From Pseudonocardia autotrophica (GTDB lineage: Bacteria > Actinomycetota > Actinomycetes > Mycobacteriales > Pseudonocardiaceae), in contig NZ_AP018920.1 of NCBI RefSeq assembly GCF_003945385.1, positions 2,232,001 to 2,296,000 of the forward strand: a stretch of DNA of 64,000 nt. Reading direction: 5' to 3'. Below are positions 9,019 through 16,651 of the stretch, in pieces; within the stretch, counting starts at the first letter, position 1, and the number at the start of each line of letters is the position of its first letter. Made by a program: the position numbers and the translations under genes. The notes beneath the pieces were generated by a model. That model saw nothing but the letters and a program-made list of their open reading frames with translations. It searched no databases and was not told the DNA's origin.

Positions 9019-9167
9019 CGCCCTGCCCGCACCCTCCCGACAGTCCCGCGCTCCGCCGGATCATCCGCGCCTGCCCGGGAGCTGCCCGCCGTCCCGGAAG
9101 GACCGCACCCCATGCATGCCGCAGCGCCACCTCCGCCCGCACCCGCGCCGCACCGGAGAGGTGTCCG

Positions 9168-10175
9168 ATGAGCCGCTACGTCGTGATCGGTGCGGGTGCG
9201 GTGGGGGCGACCCTGGCCGCCGAGCTGCACCTCGCCGGCCGCCCGGTCGTGCTGGTCGCCCGTGGCGAGCACGGTGCGATCCTGCGCCGTGACGGTCTGC
9301 GCTACGTCCGCCCGGACGGGGAACGGCAGGTGCCGGTGCCGACGATCGGCGGGCCCGGCGAGATCGAGCTGGGCCCCGGCGACGTGCTGGTGCTCGCCAC
9401 CAAGACCCAGGACGCAGAGTCGGCGCTCGCCGGGTGGGCGTGGCAGCCGGTCGGGGACCGGGCCGCCGCCGAGGTGCTGCCGGTGATCACCCTGCAGAAC
9501 GGCCTGGACACCGAGCGGGTGGCGCTGCGCCGGTTCGCGACGGTGTGGGCCGCCGTCTCCTGGTCGCCGTCGGAGTTCGTGACGCCGGGCGAGATCGCGG
9601 TGCCCGCCGCACCGGCCGTCGGGGTGCTGTGGATCGGCCGGTTCCCCGCCGGCCGGGACCCACGACTGGCCGCGGTCGCCGAGGAGCTGCGCTCCGCCCG
9701 CCATCTCGTCGAGCCGGTCGACGACATCGGCCGCTGGAAGGCGGGCAAACTGCTGCCGATCCTCGGCAACGCGCTCGACGCACTCTACGAAGCCGGCCCG
9801 CTCCGCGACGCCGCGGCCGCCGCGCTGCAGGCCGAGGCCCGCGAGGTCTACCGGGCCGCCGGCATCGATCCGGCCGACCTGCGGGCCGAGACCACGCTGG
9901 ACCTGAAAGCGTTCGCGCCCGCCCCGATCCCGGACCGCCCGGCAGGCGGCCGGTCGACCTGGCAGAGCCTGGCCCGCGGGGTGTCCCCGGAGACCGACTT
10001 CCTGAACGGGGAGATCATCCTGCTCGCCCGGCTGCACGGTGTCCCGGCGCCACGGAACACCGCCGTGGCAGCCCGCCTGCAGCGGGCGGTACGGGAGCGG
10101 ACGCCCGCGGGATCGCTGCCCACCGCCGACCTGCTGGAACTGCTGCCCGGGCTCGACGCCCCCGCCGCCGTCTGA
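9168..10175 (+). CDS. 2-dehydropantoate 2-reductase family oxidoreductase
   Basis: 335 residues. The N-terminus YVVIGAGAVGATLAAELHLAG is the Rossmann NAD(P)-binding loop GxGxxG of the ApbA/PanE family; ITLQNGLDTE is the conserved region with the Asn next to the substrate pocket, and IGRWKAGKLLPILGNALDAL holds the conserved Lys that follows in PanE. The C-terminal helical dimerisation domain is intact. PanE reduces ketopantoate for pantothenate synthesis, but many paralogues act on other 2-keto acids. Lying next to a class II aldolase rather than pantothenate genes, this one may reduce a keto acid in a catabolic route. Confidence 0.85.
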   Translation: MSRYVVIGAGAVGATLAAELHLAGRPVVLVARGEHGAILRRDGLRYVRPDGERQVPVPTIGGPGEIELGPGDVLVLATKTQDAESALAGWAWQPVGDRAAAEVLPVITLQNGLDTERVALRRFATVWAAVSWSPSEFVTPGEIAVPAAPAVGVLWIGRFPAGRDPRLAAVAEELRSARHLVEPVDDIGRWKAGKLLPILGNALDALYEAGPLRDAAAAALQAEAREVYRAAGIDPADLRAETTLDLKAFAPAPIPDRPAGGRSTWQSLARGVSPETDFLNGEIILLARLHGVPAPRNTAVAARLQRAVRERTPAGSLPTADLLELLPGLDAPAAV

Positions 10176-10186
10176 CCCCGTACTCC

Positions 10187-10236
10187 CGCGCCGGTGCCTG
10201 AACCTGTGCGCCGCGCCGGTGCCTGAACCCGTGCGT
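10187..10236. repeat. 25-bp direct tandem duplication
   Basis: Two adjacent 25-bp copies (10187-10211 and 10212-10236) share CGCGCCGGTGCCTGAACC and differ at two positions. They fill the gap between the reductase stop and the aldolase ribosome site (GGAGG at 10266-10270). Confidence 0.85.
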
Positions 10237-10275
10237 CCGCGCACGACCACCCGAACGTCCACATCGGAGGAAACC

Positions 10276-11070
10276 GTGACCGTCGTCGTCGATCCCACCA
10301 CGTCCGCAACCACACCGGTGCCTACGCCGGTATCCACGCCGGCGTCCGGGCCGGTGCCCGACCCGGTCGAGGCCGACCGCAGGGATCGCAAGGTCGTACT
10401 GGCCGCGACACTGCGGCTGTTCGCCCGGCTCGGCTACGAGTTCGGGTTCAACGGTCATCTCACCGTCCGCGATCCCGGCTCCGACGACCTGTTCTGGGCC
10501 AACCCGTGGCAGGTGCCGTTCGGCCGGGTGCGGGTCTCGGACCTGCTCCTGGTCGAGGGCTCCGGAGAGATCGTCGCCGGTCCGCCGGGGGCCGTCGTCT
10601 CCGGGTTCGCGAGCCAGCACGTGCTGCACTCCGCCCGCGCCGACGCGGTGGCCGTGGTGCACGTGCACTCACCCGCCGGGTTCACCTGGTCGTCCTCGCC
10701 CAGGGTGCTCGAACCGCTGACCACCGACGCCGCACTGCTGCACGGCCTGCAGGCCGTGCACGAGGACTTCGGCCGGACCGGGCAGGGGCGCGCCACCACC
10801 GCCGACTCACTCGGCCCGACCGCTCGGCTGCTGATCCAGCGCGGACACGGGTTCATCACCGTCGGCCGCTCGCTCGCCGAGGCGGCCTTCTACTTCATCG
10901 CCGCCGAGCGGGCCGCCGCGTCGGCGCTGCAGCTCGCCGCCGCCGGGCACGGCGAGCCGATCGAGGCGGCACTGCTCCCGAAGTGGACGCTGACACCGGA
11001 GCTGGCCGAGCAGCACTACCAGCCGTACCTGCGGCAGATCCTGCACGACGAGCCCGATCTCCTCGGCTGA
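10276..11070 (+). CDS. Class II aldolase/adducin family protein
   Basis: 264 residues from a GTG start, chosen because GGAGG lies five bases upstream; the frame is open further upstream but without a site. The first ~30 residues are a Thr/Pro repeat tail. The core has the family's features: GYEFGFNGHLTVRDP, the zinc-ligand pair in VVHVHSPAG (His-x-His) and a third His in RGHGFITVG. Members split or decarboxylate sugar phosphates and related hydroxy acids; others are not enzymes. Probably co-transcribed with the PanE-like gene 100 bases upstream. Substrate unknown. Confidence 0.85.
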   Translation: MTVVVDPTTSATTPVPTPVSTPASGPVPDPVEADRRDRKVVLAATLRLFARLGYEFGFNGHLTVRDPGSDDLFWANPWQVPFGRVRVSDLLLVEGSGEIVAGPPGAVVSGFASQHVLHSARADAVAVVHVHSPAGFTWSSSPRVLEPLTTDAALLHGLQAVHEDFGRTGQGRATTADSLGPTARLLIQRGHGFITVGRSLAEAAFYFIAAERAAASALQLAAAGHGEPIEAALLPKWTLTPELAEQHYQPYLRQILHDEPDLLG

Positions 11071-11079
11071 TCGAACGGA

Positions 11080-11100
11080 TCCGGGGTGACGATCCCCGGA
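11080..11100 (+). terminator. Hairpin downstream of aldolase gene
   Basis: TCCGGGG (11080-11086) pairs with CCCCGGA (11094-11100) around a 7-base loop, 9 bases after the stop. G/C-rich stem, no T-run. It precedes a second, longer hairpin at 11156-11182; together they probably end the + strand transcript. Confidence 0.6.
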
Positions 11101-11155
11101 GCTGGGCTGGCCGGGGCCGGACGTCGGGGTCCGGGCGCCCGGGTCCCTTCGGTCC

Positions 11156-11182
11156 GGATTCGCTCACGTGGTGAGCGAATCC
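11156..11182. terminator. Perfect hairpin between convergent genes
   Basis: GGATTCGCTCAC (11156-11167) pairs perfectly with GTGAGCGAATCC (11171-11182) over a 3-base loop. It stands between the + strand aldolase and the - strand Rieske oxygenase, like the related hairpin at 1648-1680. The remaining ~200 bases up to 11383 show nothing further of note. Confidence 0.8.
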
Positions 11183-11383
11183 AGCTGTAGCGGACCACCG
11201 GTCCGCGCCACCCGGTCAGGCCTGCTGCCCCGCGGGCGCGGCCCGGCCACCGGCCACCGGCCCTGCGGGTCCGGTCGGGCCGCCGGCCCTGCGGGCCCGG
11301 TCCGGCCGGCGCATCCGACTCACCCGGGGCGGCAGCGGTGCCCCGGCGGCACCGATGTCGGCGTTCGCCGAACAGCCCGGTCG

Positions 11384-12532
11384 TCAGCCGATGTGGCCGC
11401 GGACCCAGTCGTGGAACTCGCCGATGTGGTGCTCGCTGGGGACCAGGACGCCGCCCTTCTGATACGACCAGGAGTCCATGCCGAGTTGGCAGCGTTCGCA
11501 GGCGTCGAAGTCCTGTTGGTTGACGCGGTGGAACAGTTCGACGGAGTGGTCGATGTCGGTGCCGGAGTCGATGACCTCGGGTAGGTAGAGCCAGTCGCAG
11601 TGGACGAGGGTGCGGTCGGGTGCGAGGGGGAACATCCGGTGGAACACGACGTGGTCGGGGACGAGGTTGATGAAGACCTGGGGTCGGACGGTGATGGCGT
11701 AGTAGCGGCGGTCCTGGTCGTGGGTGACGCCGGGGATGCGGGGCAGGCCTGCTGAGCCGTCGATGGTGAATCCTTCGACGTCGTTGCCGAAGGCGGCGCC
11801 GTGGCCGACGAAGTACTGGGCGGCGAGGCCGTCGGCGAACTCGGGGAGTACTTCGGTGAGTTCGGGGTGGATCGTGGCGCAGTGGTAGCACTCCATGAAG
11901 TTCTCGACGATCTGTTTCCAGTTCGCGGCGACGTCGTAGGTGATGCGGCGGCCGAGGCGGAGGTTGGCGATGTCGTAGCCGACGATGGCGTCGGGTGATC
12001 CGAGTCGGGTGGTGACGTCGGCGATGACGGTGTCGTCGAACGAGGGTGGGGTTTCGGCGAGGCAGAGCCAGATGTAGCCGAGCCATTCGCGGGTGTGTAC
12101 CCGGTGCAGGCTGTAGTCGGTTTTGTCGATGTCGGGCATCGCGTTGAGGTTGGGGGCGGCGATGAGTGAGCCGTCGAGGTCGTAGGTCCAGGCGTGGTAG
12201 GGGCATTGGAAGGAGCGTCGGACCTCGCCCTTGTCCTGGGTGCAGAGTCGGGCGCCGCGGTGTCGGCAGATGTTGAGGTGGGCGGCGATCCGGCCGTCGC
12301 GGCGGCGGGTGATGATGACGCTTTCCCGTCCGATCTGGACGGTTTCGTACTGGCCGGGTCGTTCGAGGTCGGTGGCGAGTACGGCGCAGAACCAGCCGGT
12401 GTGGAAGATCCGGTCCTGCTCGGCGCGGAAGATCTGCGGATCGGTGTAGTAATGGCCGGCCAGGGTCTCCCGCAGGCTCGGCGGGAGACCACGCTCCTGC
12501 TCGACGGGGGTCGGCAGCTCACCGGTCGTCAT
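11384..12532 (-). CDS. Rieske non-haem iron aromatic-ring-hydroxylating oxygenase, alpha subunit
   Basis: 382 residues from the ATG at 12532, preceded by GAGGAG. The Rieske [2Fe-2S] ligands are Cys89-x-His91 and Cys110-x2-His113 (ICRHRGARLC, CPYHAW). The C-terminal catalytic domain holds ENFMECYHCATIHPEL, where the His pair binds the mononuclear iron. Such oxygenases hydroxylate or demethylate aromatic and quaternary-ammonium substrates using electrons from a reductase, which is not coded nearby. The gene stands alone and has its own palindrome-bearing promoter region. Codon use in the middle of the gene (many GGT/GAG-poor wobble choices) looks somewhat less biased than in its neighbours. Confidence 0.9.
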   Translation of the reverse strand: MTTGELPTPVEQERGLPPSLRETLAGHYYTDPQIFRAEQDRIFHTGWFCAVLATDLERPGQYETVQIGRESVIITRRRDGRIAAHLNICRHRGARLCTQDKGEVRRSFQCPYHAWTYDLDGSLIAAPNLNAMPDIDKTDYSLHRVHTREWLGYIWLCLAETPPSFDDTVIADVTTRLGSPDAIVGYDIANLRLGRRITYDVAANWKQIVENFMECYHCATIHPELTEVLPEFADGLAAQYFVGHGAAFGNDVEGFTIDGSAGLPRIPGVTHDQDRRYYAITVRPQVFINLVPDHVVFHRMFPLAPDRTLVHCDWLYLPEVIDSGTDIDHSVELFHRVNQQDFDACERCQLGMDSWSYQKGGVLVPSEHHIGEFHDWVRGHIG

Positions 12533-12596
12533 GGGCGGTGCTCCTCGTGCAGGAGGTGGATGCCGGCGCCGGGCCGCGCAGCCCGTACCGATTATT

Positions 12597-12613
12597 GTTG
12601 CGAAGCGCGCAAC
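12597..12613. promoter_or_regulatory. Palindromic operator upstream of Rieske gene
   Basis: GTTGCG (12597-12602) and CGCAAC (12608-12613) form a perfect inverted repeat with a 5-base centre, 64 bases upstream of the Rieske start. The adjoining sequence on the coding strand is unusually A/T-rich (AACAATAATCGG) and may be the -10 region. TTGCG/CGCAA half-sites are typical of several one-component repressors; the regulator is not in the immediate vicinity. Confidence 0.55.
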
Positions 12614-12727
12614 TCGACGTGCACTACGCACCAAAATGGGACCGCGTGAGGTGGGGGACTGTCAAGAGAGACGTTGCGTCACGTCATCGGCCCGACAGGC
12701 GGCCAGGCAGTCAGCCCGGCGCCGGCG

Positions 12728-13387
12728 TCACCCGCGCAGCACCCGCGGGATCACCTGCCGCAGCTCGTCGAGCGAGGAGTGGATCTCGCGGGCCCCTGCC
12801 TCGCGCAGCTCGTCGTCGCCGAAACCTCCGGTGCGCACCGCATACGCCGGGTATCCGGCCGCGACCGCGGCGCGCACGTCCCACACCGAGTCCCCGACGA
12901 CGAAGGCGGCCGATCCCGCGACCCGGCGGACCGCCACCCGGAAGAGCTCCCGATCGGGCTTGGTGCGGGTCACGTCGTCACCGGTCAGACACTCCCGGGC
13001 GAGCGATCGGCCGTCGAACAGCTCCAGGTAGGCCTCGACGTGTTCGGGGGCGCCCGAGCTGGCCAGCACCACCGTCAGACCGAACCCTTCGGAGAGGTCG
13101 GTGAGCAGCTCGCGGGCGCCCGCCAGCGGCCGCACCTCGGGCAGCAGCGGCTCGAACTCCTCCTTCCACGCCGCACGGGCGTCGTCGCCGTGCTCGGCCT
13201 CGAAGCGGTCCCCGGCGACGGCCGGGACGAGCTGGTCGCCGCCCATGCCGACCGCGCGGTGCAGCCGCCAGAGCGGCACCGCCCGGTCGAACCGCCGCAA
13301 TGCGCGGGACCAGGCGATCGTGTGGTGGTAGTTGGTGTCGACGAGAGTGCCGTCGACGTCGATCACCGCGGTGTCGGGCGTGGTCAT
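12728..13387 (-). CDS. HAD-family hydrolase (phosphatase-like)
   Basis: 219 residues with all four HAD motifs: I, VIDVDGTLVDT (Asp nucleophile and general acid Asp); II, LASSGA; III, KPDRELF (Lys); IV, VVGDSVWDVRAA (Asp). The alpha-helical cap is inserted after motif I, as in the phosphoglycolate-phosphatase type of subfamily I. Such enzymes dephosphorylate small metabolites. It lies 81 bases from the end of the glycosyltransferase gene on the same strand, so it may be the last gene of that operon. Confidence 0.88.
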   Translation of the reverse strand: MTTPDTAVIDVDGTLVDTNYHHTIAWSRALRRFDRAVPLWRLHRAVGMGGDQLVPAVAGDRFEAEHGDDARAAWKEEFEPLLPEVRPLAGARELLTDLSEGFGLTVVLASSGAPEHVEAYLELFDGRSLARECLTGDDVTRTKPDRELFRVAVRRVAGSAAFVVGDSVWDVRAAVAAGYPAYAVRTGGFGDDELREAGAREIHSSLDELRQVIPRVLRG

Positions 13388-13468
13388 CCGAACGGGGTAC
13401 CCGGCCCGCGCCGGTCCACTCCCTGCCCCCGCCGACGAGCAGCGGCTCGGCTGTGGCGCCGGGGGCGT

Positions 13469-14215
13469 TCATGCCACCGGCCGGTCCGCGCCCGGGTGCT
13501 CGACACCCGCGTGCCGCGCCAGCAGGTCGGCCAGCCCGCCGCGGGCCCGCCCACTGGTTCTCGCGCTGGTGCGGACGTCGCCCACCGGGCCGGGCAGCAC
13601 CCGGTACCCGGCCGCCCGCAGCCGGGCGACGATCCCGTGGTCCTCGCCGCTGTCGATCGCCGGGAAGCCGCCCACCCCGGTGAACGAGCTCGCCCGCACC
13701 CCCAGGTTCGCGGCGTACACCGGGCGGTCCGGCGGTGGTGGCTCACCGGGCGGGACCGGGAAGCCGGGGAGATCGAGCACCACCCCGCCGATCACGGCGT
13801 CGGCGCCGTCGTCGGCGCGGACCAGGTGACCGCGCACCCAGCCCGGCCCGACCGTGCAGTCGGCGTCGGTGCTGAGCAGCCAGGTCCGGCCGTGCTCGGC
13901 GCCGGGCCGGTCGAGCTGCCCGAGCAGTGCGGCCGCGGCACGGGTGCGGACCGCGCCCACCGGGGCCGGCGGGTCGTCCCGGCCGGTCTCCAGGACGGCG
14001 TGCCGCACCCGTGCCGCGGCCGGATGCCGGGCGATCGCGTCCCGGGCGCGGGCCGCGGTGTCGTCCGAGCACCGGTCGGCCAGCACGCACAGCGCCCGCA
14101 CCCGCAGCCCGGGGACTGCGTCCAGGGCGGTGAGCACGGACCGGACGCAGGCGCCGACCGCCGCCGACTCGTCGTGCGCGGGCACCAGCACCCCGACGGC
14201 CTCGATCGGCCTCAC
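13469..14215 (-). CDS. Glycosyltransferase family 2
   Basis: 248 residues. The GTG start at 14215 overlaps the stop of the PIG-L/methyltransferase gene (GTGA), which decides it. The GT-A fold begins VGVLVPAHDESAAVGACVRSV, with a nucleotide-binding LCVLADRCSDDTA and the acceptor-metal region WLLSTDADCTVGPGW (Asp-x-Asp). A Gly-Val-Gly-Gly-Phe-Pro segment near residue 195 resembles the acceptor-binding GG region of the family. It lacks membrane helices. Context: an unexplained actinobacterial set of acyl-CoA dehydrogenase-like, deacetylase/methyltransferase and glycosyltransferase proteins, likely acting on one glycan or sugar metabolite. Confidence 0.85.
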   Translation of the reverse strand: MRPIEAVGVLVPAHDESAAVGACVRSVLTALDAVPGLRVRALCVLADRCSDDTAARARDAIARHPAAARVRHAVLETGRDDPPAPVGAVRTRAAAALLGQLDRPGAEHGRTWLLSTDADCTVGPGWVRGHLVRADDGADAVIGGVVLDLPGFPVPPGEPPPPDRPVYAANLGVRASSFTGVGGFPAIDSGEDHGIVARLRAAGYRVLPGPVGDVRTSARTSGRARGGLADLLARHAGVEHPGADRPVA

Positions 14216-15498
14216 CGGCGGCGCACCACGTGCAGCAGGAAGTCCTCGTCGAGATGCTCGACGAGCGGGGTGAACCGGTCGTCGCCGACGATCCCGCGGT
14301 GCACGGCGGCGCCGTCGGCCGGGGCCTCGGCCGGCCACTGCCGCCAGTGCGCCACCACCAGGTCGCCGCCGGGGCGCAGCGCCGCCGCGGCCCGGTCGAG
14401 CACGGCGCCGATCCGCTCCGCGGGCAGGTAGTAGAGCAGCTCGGAGAGCACGACGAGACCGACACCGTCCGGCAGTGCCCGCGGATCATCCACATCGGAG
14501 CGGAACACCCGGGCCGCCGGCAGGTCGGCGACCCGCTGCGCGGTGACCGCGACCGCCTCGTCGACGACGTCGGTGGCCACCAGCCGGTCGCAGCGCCCGG
14601 CCAGCTCGCGGGTCAGCTCGCCCAGCCCGCAGCCGGGCTCGGCGGCCAGCTCGTAGCGTTCCCGGGGCAGCGCGGCGAGCAGCACGGCCCGCTTGCGGCG
14701 CTCGTACCAGGAGGTCCGGACATCCCAGGGATCCGCGGCGTCGCGGTAGAGAGCGGCGAACAGCTCGGGTGGCGCACCGTCGGCGGGCGGCTCCCGGAAG
14801 TAGATCTCCCGGCTGCCCAGGAAGTGCGCGAGGGTCGCCTCGGACAGCACCGGGCGGTCCCCGCCGGGTGGGACGGTGCGCTGCGAGACGTACGCGTCGA
14901 GCGCGCGGTGCTTCGCCGCGCGGTCCGCCGCGGACAGCCGCAGCCGGTACGCCCGGTCCCAGGGGACGACCGGATCGGTGGGGTCGAACCGGGTACGTGC
15001 CCAGATCGGGAAGCCGAAGCCGTGCGCGGACACCGGCGCGGCCGCGGCGCAGGCCCGCCCGACGGCGGCGTGATCGGGATGCGGGTCCTCGCGCCACGGC
15101 GAGATCCAGGCGTCGGCGTCGGCCAGCAGCGGCGTCAGGGCCGCGGTCAGCTCGTCGGTGCGTAGCGCGGAGTCGGGCATCCCGAGCCGGTGCACGGTCG
15201 CCGGGACCTCCAGCGCGGCGAGCGCGTCGGCCAGTTCGCGTAGCCGGGTGCCGGCCAGCGCCGCTCGGTCCGTGCCGGCGACCTCGGGCAGCGCCGCCTC
15301 GCCGTCGCTGGCCAGCACGACCTGCACGGTGCCGCCGGCCGCCGCGACCGCGCGGAGCAGCCCGGCGGCACCGAGCGTCTCGTCGTCGGGATGGGCGCAC
15401 ACCACGACCAGCCGCCGGAACCCGGACGGGGCCAGATCGCGCTGCGCGAGGCTGTCGGCGGCGTCCTCCCAGACGTGCGCGGCGTGCCGTGGCCGCAT
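14212..15498 (-). CDS. PIG-L deacetylase fused to class I SAM methyltransferase
   Basis: 428 residues with two enzyme domains. Residues ~25-240 are a LmbE/PIG-L zinc deacetylase: CAHPDDETLG and, further on, DPHPDHAAVG supply the metal ligands. Residues ~260-425 are a NodS-like methyltransferase: ELAAEPGCGLGELTRELA is the SAM-binding glycine loop and VGLVVLSELLYYLP the post-II motif. Fusion implies a step in which an N-acetyl sugar or similar amide is deacetylated and the product methylated. Start overlaps the previous stop (ATGA) and the end overlaps the glycosyltransferase start, so the three genes are translationally coupled. Confidence 0.88.
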   Translation of the reverse strand: MRPRHAAHVWEDAADSLAQRDLAPSGFRRLVVVCAHPDDETLGAAGLLRAVAAAGGTVQVVLASDGEAALPEVAGTDRAALAGTRLRELADALAALEVPATVHRLGMPDSALRTDELTAALTPLLADADAWISPWREDPHPDHAAVGRACAAAAPVSAHGFGFPIWARTRFDPTDPVVPWDRAYRLRLSAADRAAKHRALDAYVSQRTVPPGGDRPVLSEATLAHFLGSREIYFREPPADGAPPELFAALYRDAADPWDVRTSWYERRKRAVLLAALPRERYELAAEPGCGLGELTRELAGRCDRLVATDVVDEAVAVTAQRVADLPAARVFRSDVDDPRALPDGVGLVVLSELLYYLPAERIGAVLDRAAAALRPGGDLVVAHWRQWPAEAPADGAAVHRGIVGDDRFTPLVEHLDEDFLLHVVRRR

Positions 15499-16562
15499 CA
15501 GGCACCACCGTCGAGGACGAGCCCGCCCAGCTCGGCGCGATCCCGGTCGCCGTGGTGCTGGCGCAGGTAGACCTGCAGGTCGGCGAGCCGCGCGGCGAAC
15601 CCGTCGGATCCGGCGAGCGCGCCGACCCCGGCGCACTCCGGCGCGGCGTCGAGCACCGTGCGGCAGGCCCGTTCGACGGCCGCCCGCACGGTCGCGACCG
15701 CGACCGCGTGCGGGTCGTCCGGGGCGGCGTCGATGCACTCCGCGGTGACCCGCAGCAGCGCGTCGGCACCCGCGACGGCGGCGTGCATCCCGCCGAACCC
15801 GGCGAGCCGGTGCGGGTCGCGCTCCCCGTGGCGCGACCGGGGGCACAGGCCGCCCGCGACCTCGTCGACGATCCCCGCGGCACCACCCAGCCAGACCGCC
15901 GCGACACCGGCCCCGCCGTGCGCGAAGCCGGGACGGCGGGTGTAGGCGTCCGGGCCGCCGACGACGGCCTCCGGCGGCACCGGCACGTCGTGCAGCACGA
16001 CGTCCTGGGTGTCGGCGGCCGCCATCCCGGCCGCCCGCCACGCACCGCCCCGGCGTTCGATCCGCGGGTCGTGCAGGTCGAGCTCCACCATCCGGGTGCC
16101 GGTGGCGCCCGTGCCGGCGACCACGAGTGCCCGGTCCAGCAGGTGGGTGCCCGAGCAGAATCGGACGGTGCCGGCCAACCGCAGGCCGCCGGCGCCGGAC
16201 CCGATCCGGGCGCCGCCACCGGCCCGGGACGCCCACACCCCGTACCGGGCGCCGGGGCGGGCGATCCGGTCGTGTCCGGCGAGGATCGCGACCGCATCGG
16301 CGTGGCCCTCCGCGAGCCGTCCGACCGACAGATCCCGGCGACCGAGCCGGGCCAGCCGGGCCCACCGGTCGGCCGTCGCTCCGGATCCGGGCAGCGGCAG
16401 GTCCAGCGTGCCCGCGTCGACGGCGGTGGCGAACACCGTCCCCACTGCCGCCGGGAGCGGTTGCGGCGCACCGTCCGGGGCGGGCACGGGATCGAGGATC
16501 CCGCCGCTGCGCGGGGCACGGTCGGCGACGCAGGACGGGGCGGGTTCGGGGGCAGCGGTCAC
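15498..16562 (-). CDS. Acyl-CoA dehydrogenase-like flavoprotein
   Basis: 354 residues from a GTG at 16562; earlier starts would run into the upstream hyuB-like gene. The middle shows the family's beta domain: RLAGTVRFCSGTHLLDRALVV and VVLHDVPVPPEAVVGG. The C-terminal helical domain is present. The usual N-terminal helical domain is short and no catalytic Glu can be confidently placed, so it may be a divergent or non-dehydrogenating member (for example a flavin-dependent N-hydroxylase-like protein). First gene of the coupled operon with the PIG-L/methyltransferase and glycosyltransferase. Confidence 0.75.
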   Translation of the reverse strand: MTAAPEPAPSCVADRAPRSGGILDPVPAPDGAPQPLPAAVGTVFATAVDAGTLDLPLPGSGATADRWARLARLGRRDLSVGRLAEGHADAVAILAGHDRIARPGARYGVWASRAGGGARIGSGAGGLRLAGTVRFCSGTHLLDRALVVAGTGATGTRMVELDLHDPRIERRGGAWRAAGMAAADTQDVVLHDVPVPPEAVVGGPDAYTRRPGFAHGGAGVAAVWLGGAAGIVDEVAGGLCPRSRHGERDPHRLAGFGGMHAAVAGADALLRVTAECIDAAPDDPHAVAVATVRAAVERACRTVLDAAPECAGVGALAGSDGFAARLADLQVYLRQHHGDRDRAELGGLVLDGGA

Positions 16563-16573
16563 CAGCGGTGGAT

Positions 16574-16591
16574 GACCGCTGATCAGCGGTC
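16574..16591. promoter_or_regulatory. Perfect 18-bp palindrome between operons
   Basis: GACCGCTGATCAGCGGTC is self-complementary over its full length and lies between the end of the hyuB-like gene and the start of the acyl-CoA-dehydrogenase-like gene, 12 bases upstream of that start. It may be an operator for the downstream operon or the hairpin (7-bp stem, GATC loop) ending the hyuAB transcript; the position so close to the start favours an operator or an attenuating structure. Confidence 0.6.
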
Positions 16592-16651
16592 CAAACCCGG
16601 ACGGCCGATCGGAGCAGAGCAGGGCCGCGCGGCCCCGGACCGGGCCCGGGC

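Larger units (their letters stand above)
8180..9167. other. 988-bp divergent intergenic region, repeat-rich, no convincing gene
   Basis: This gap separates the ABC operon (-) from the ketopantoate-reductase-like gene (+). Short frames exist on both strands but all read through repeats, have Arg/Pro/Ser-biased composition and no ribosome site or recognisable domain. What can be seen is a 363-bp imperfect inverted repeat (8403-8765) and a 26-bp tandem repeat (8918-9018), described separately. Promoters for both flanking transcripts must lie here, but no clear -10/-35 pair could be assigned. Confidence 0.7.

Noticed and set aside
12674..14431. 585-codon + strand frame over the HAD and glycosyltransferase genes
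   Set aside because: No motifs, and it is antisense to genes with complete catalytic signatures and overlapping start/stop codons.
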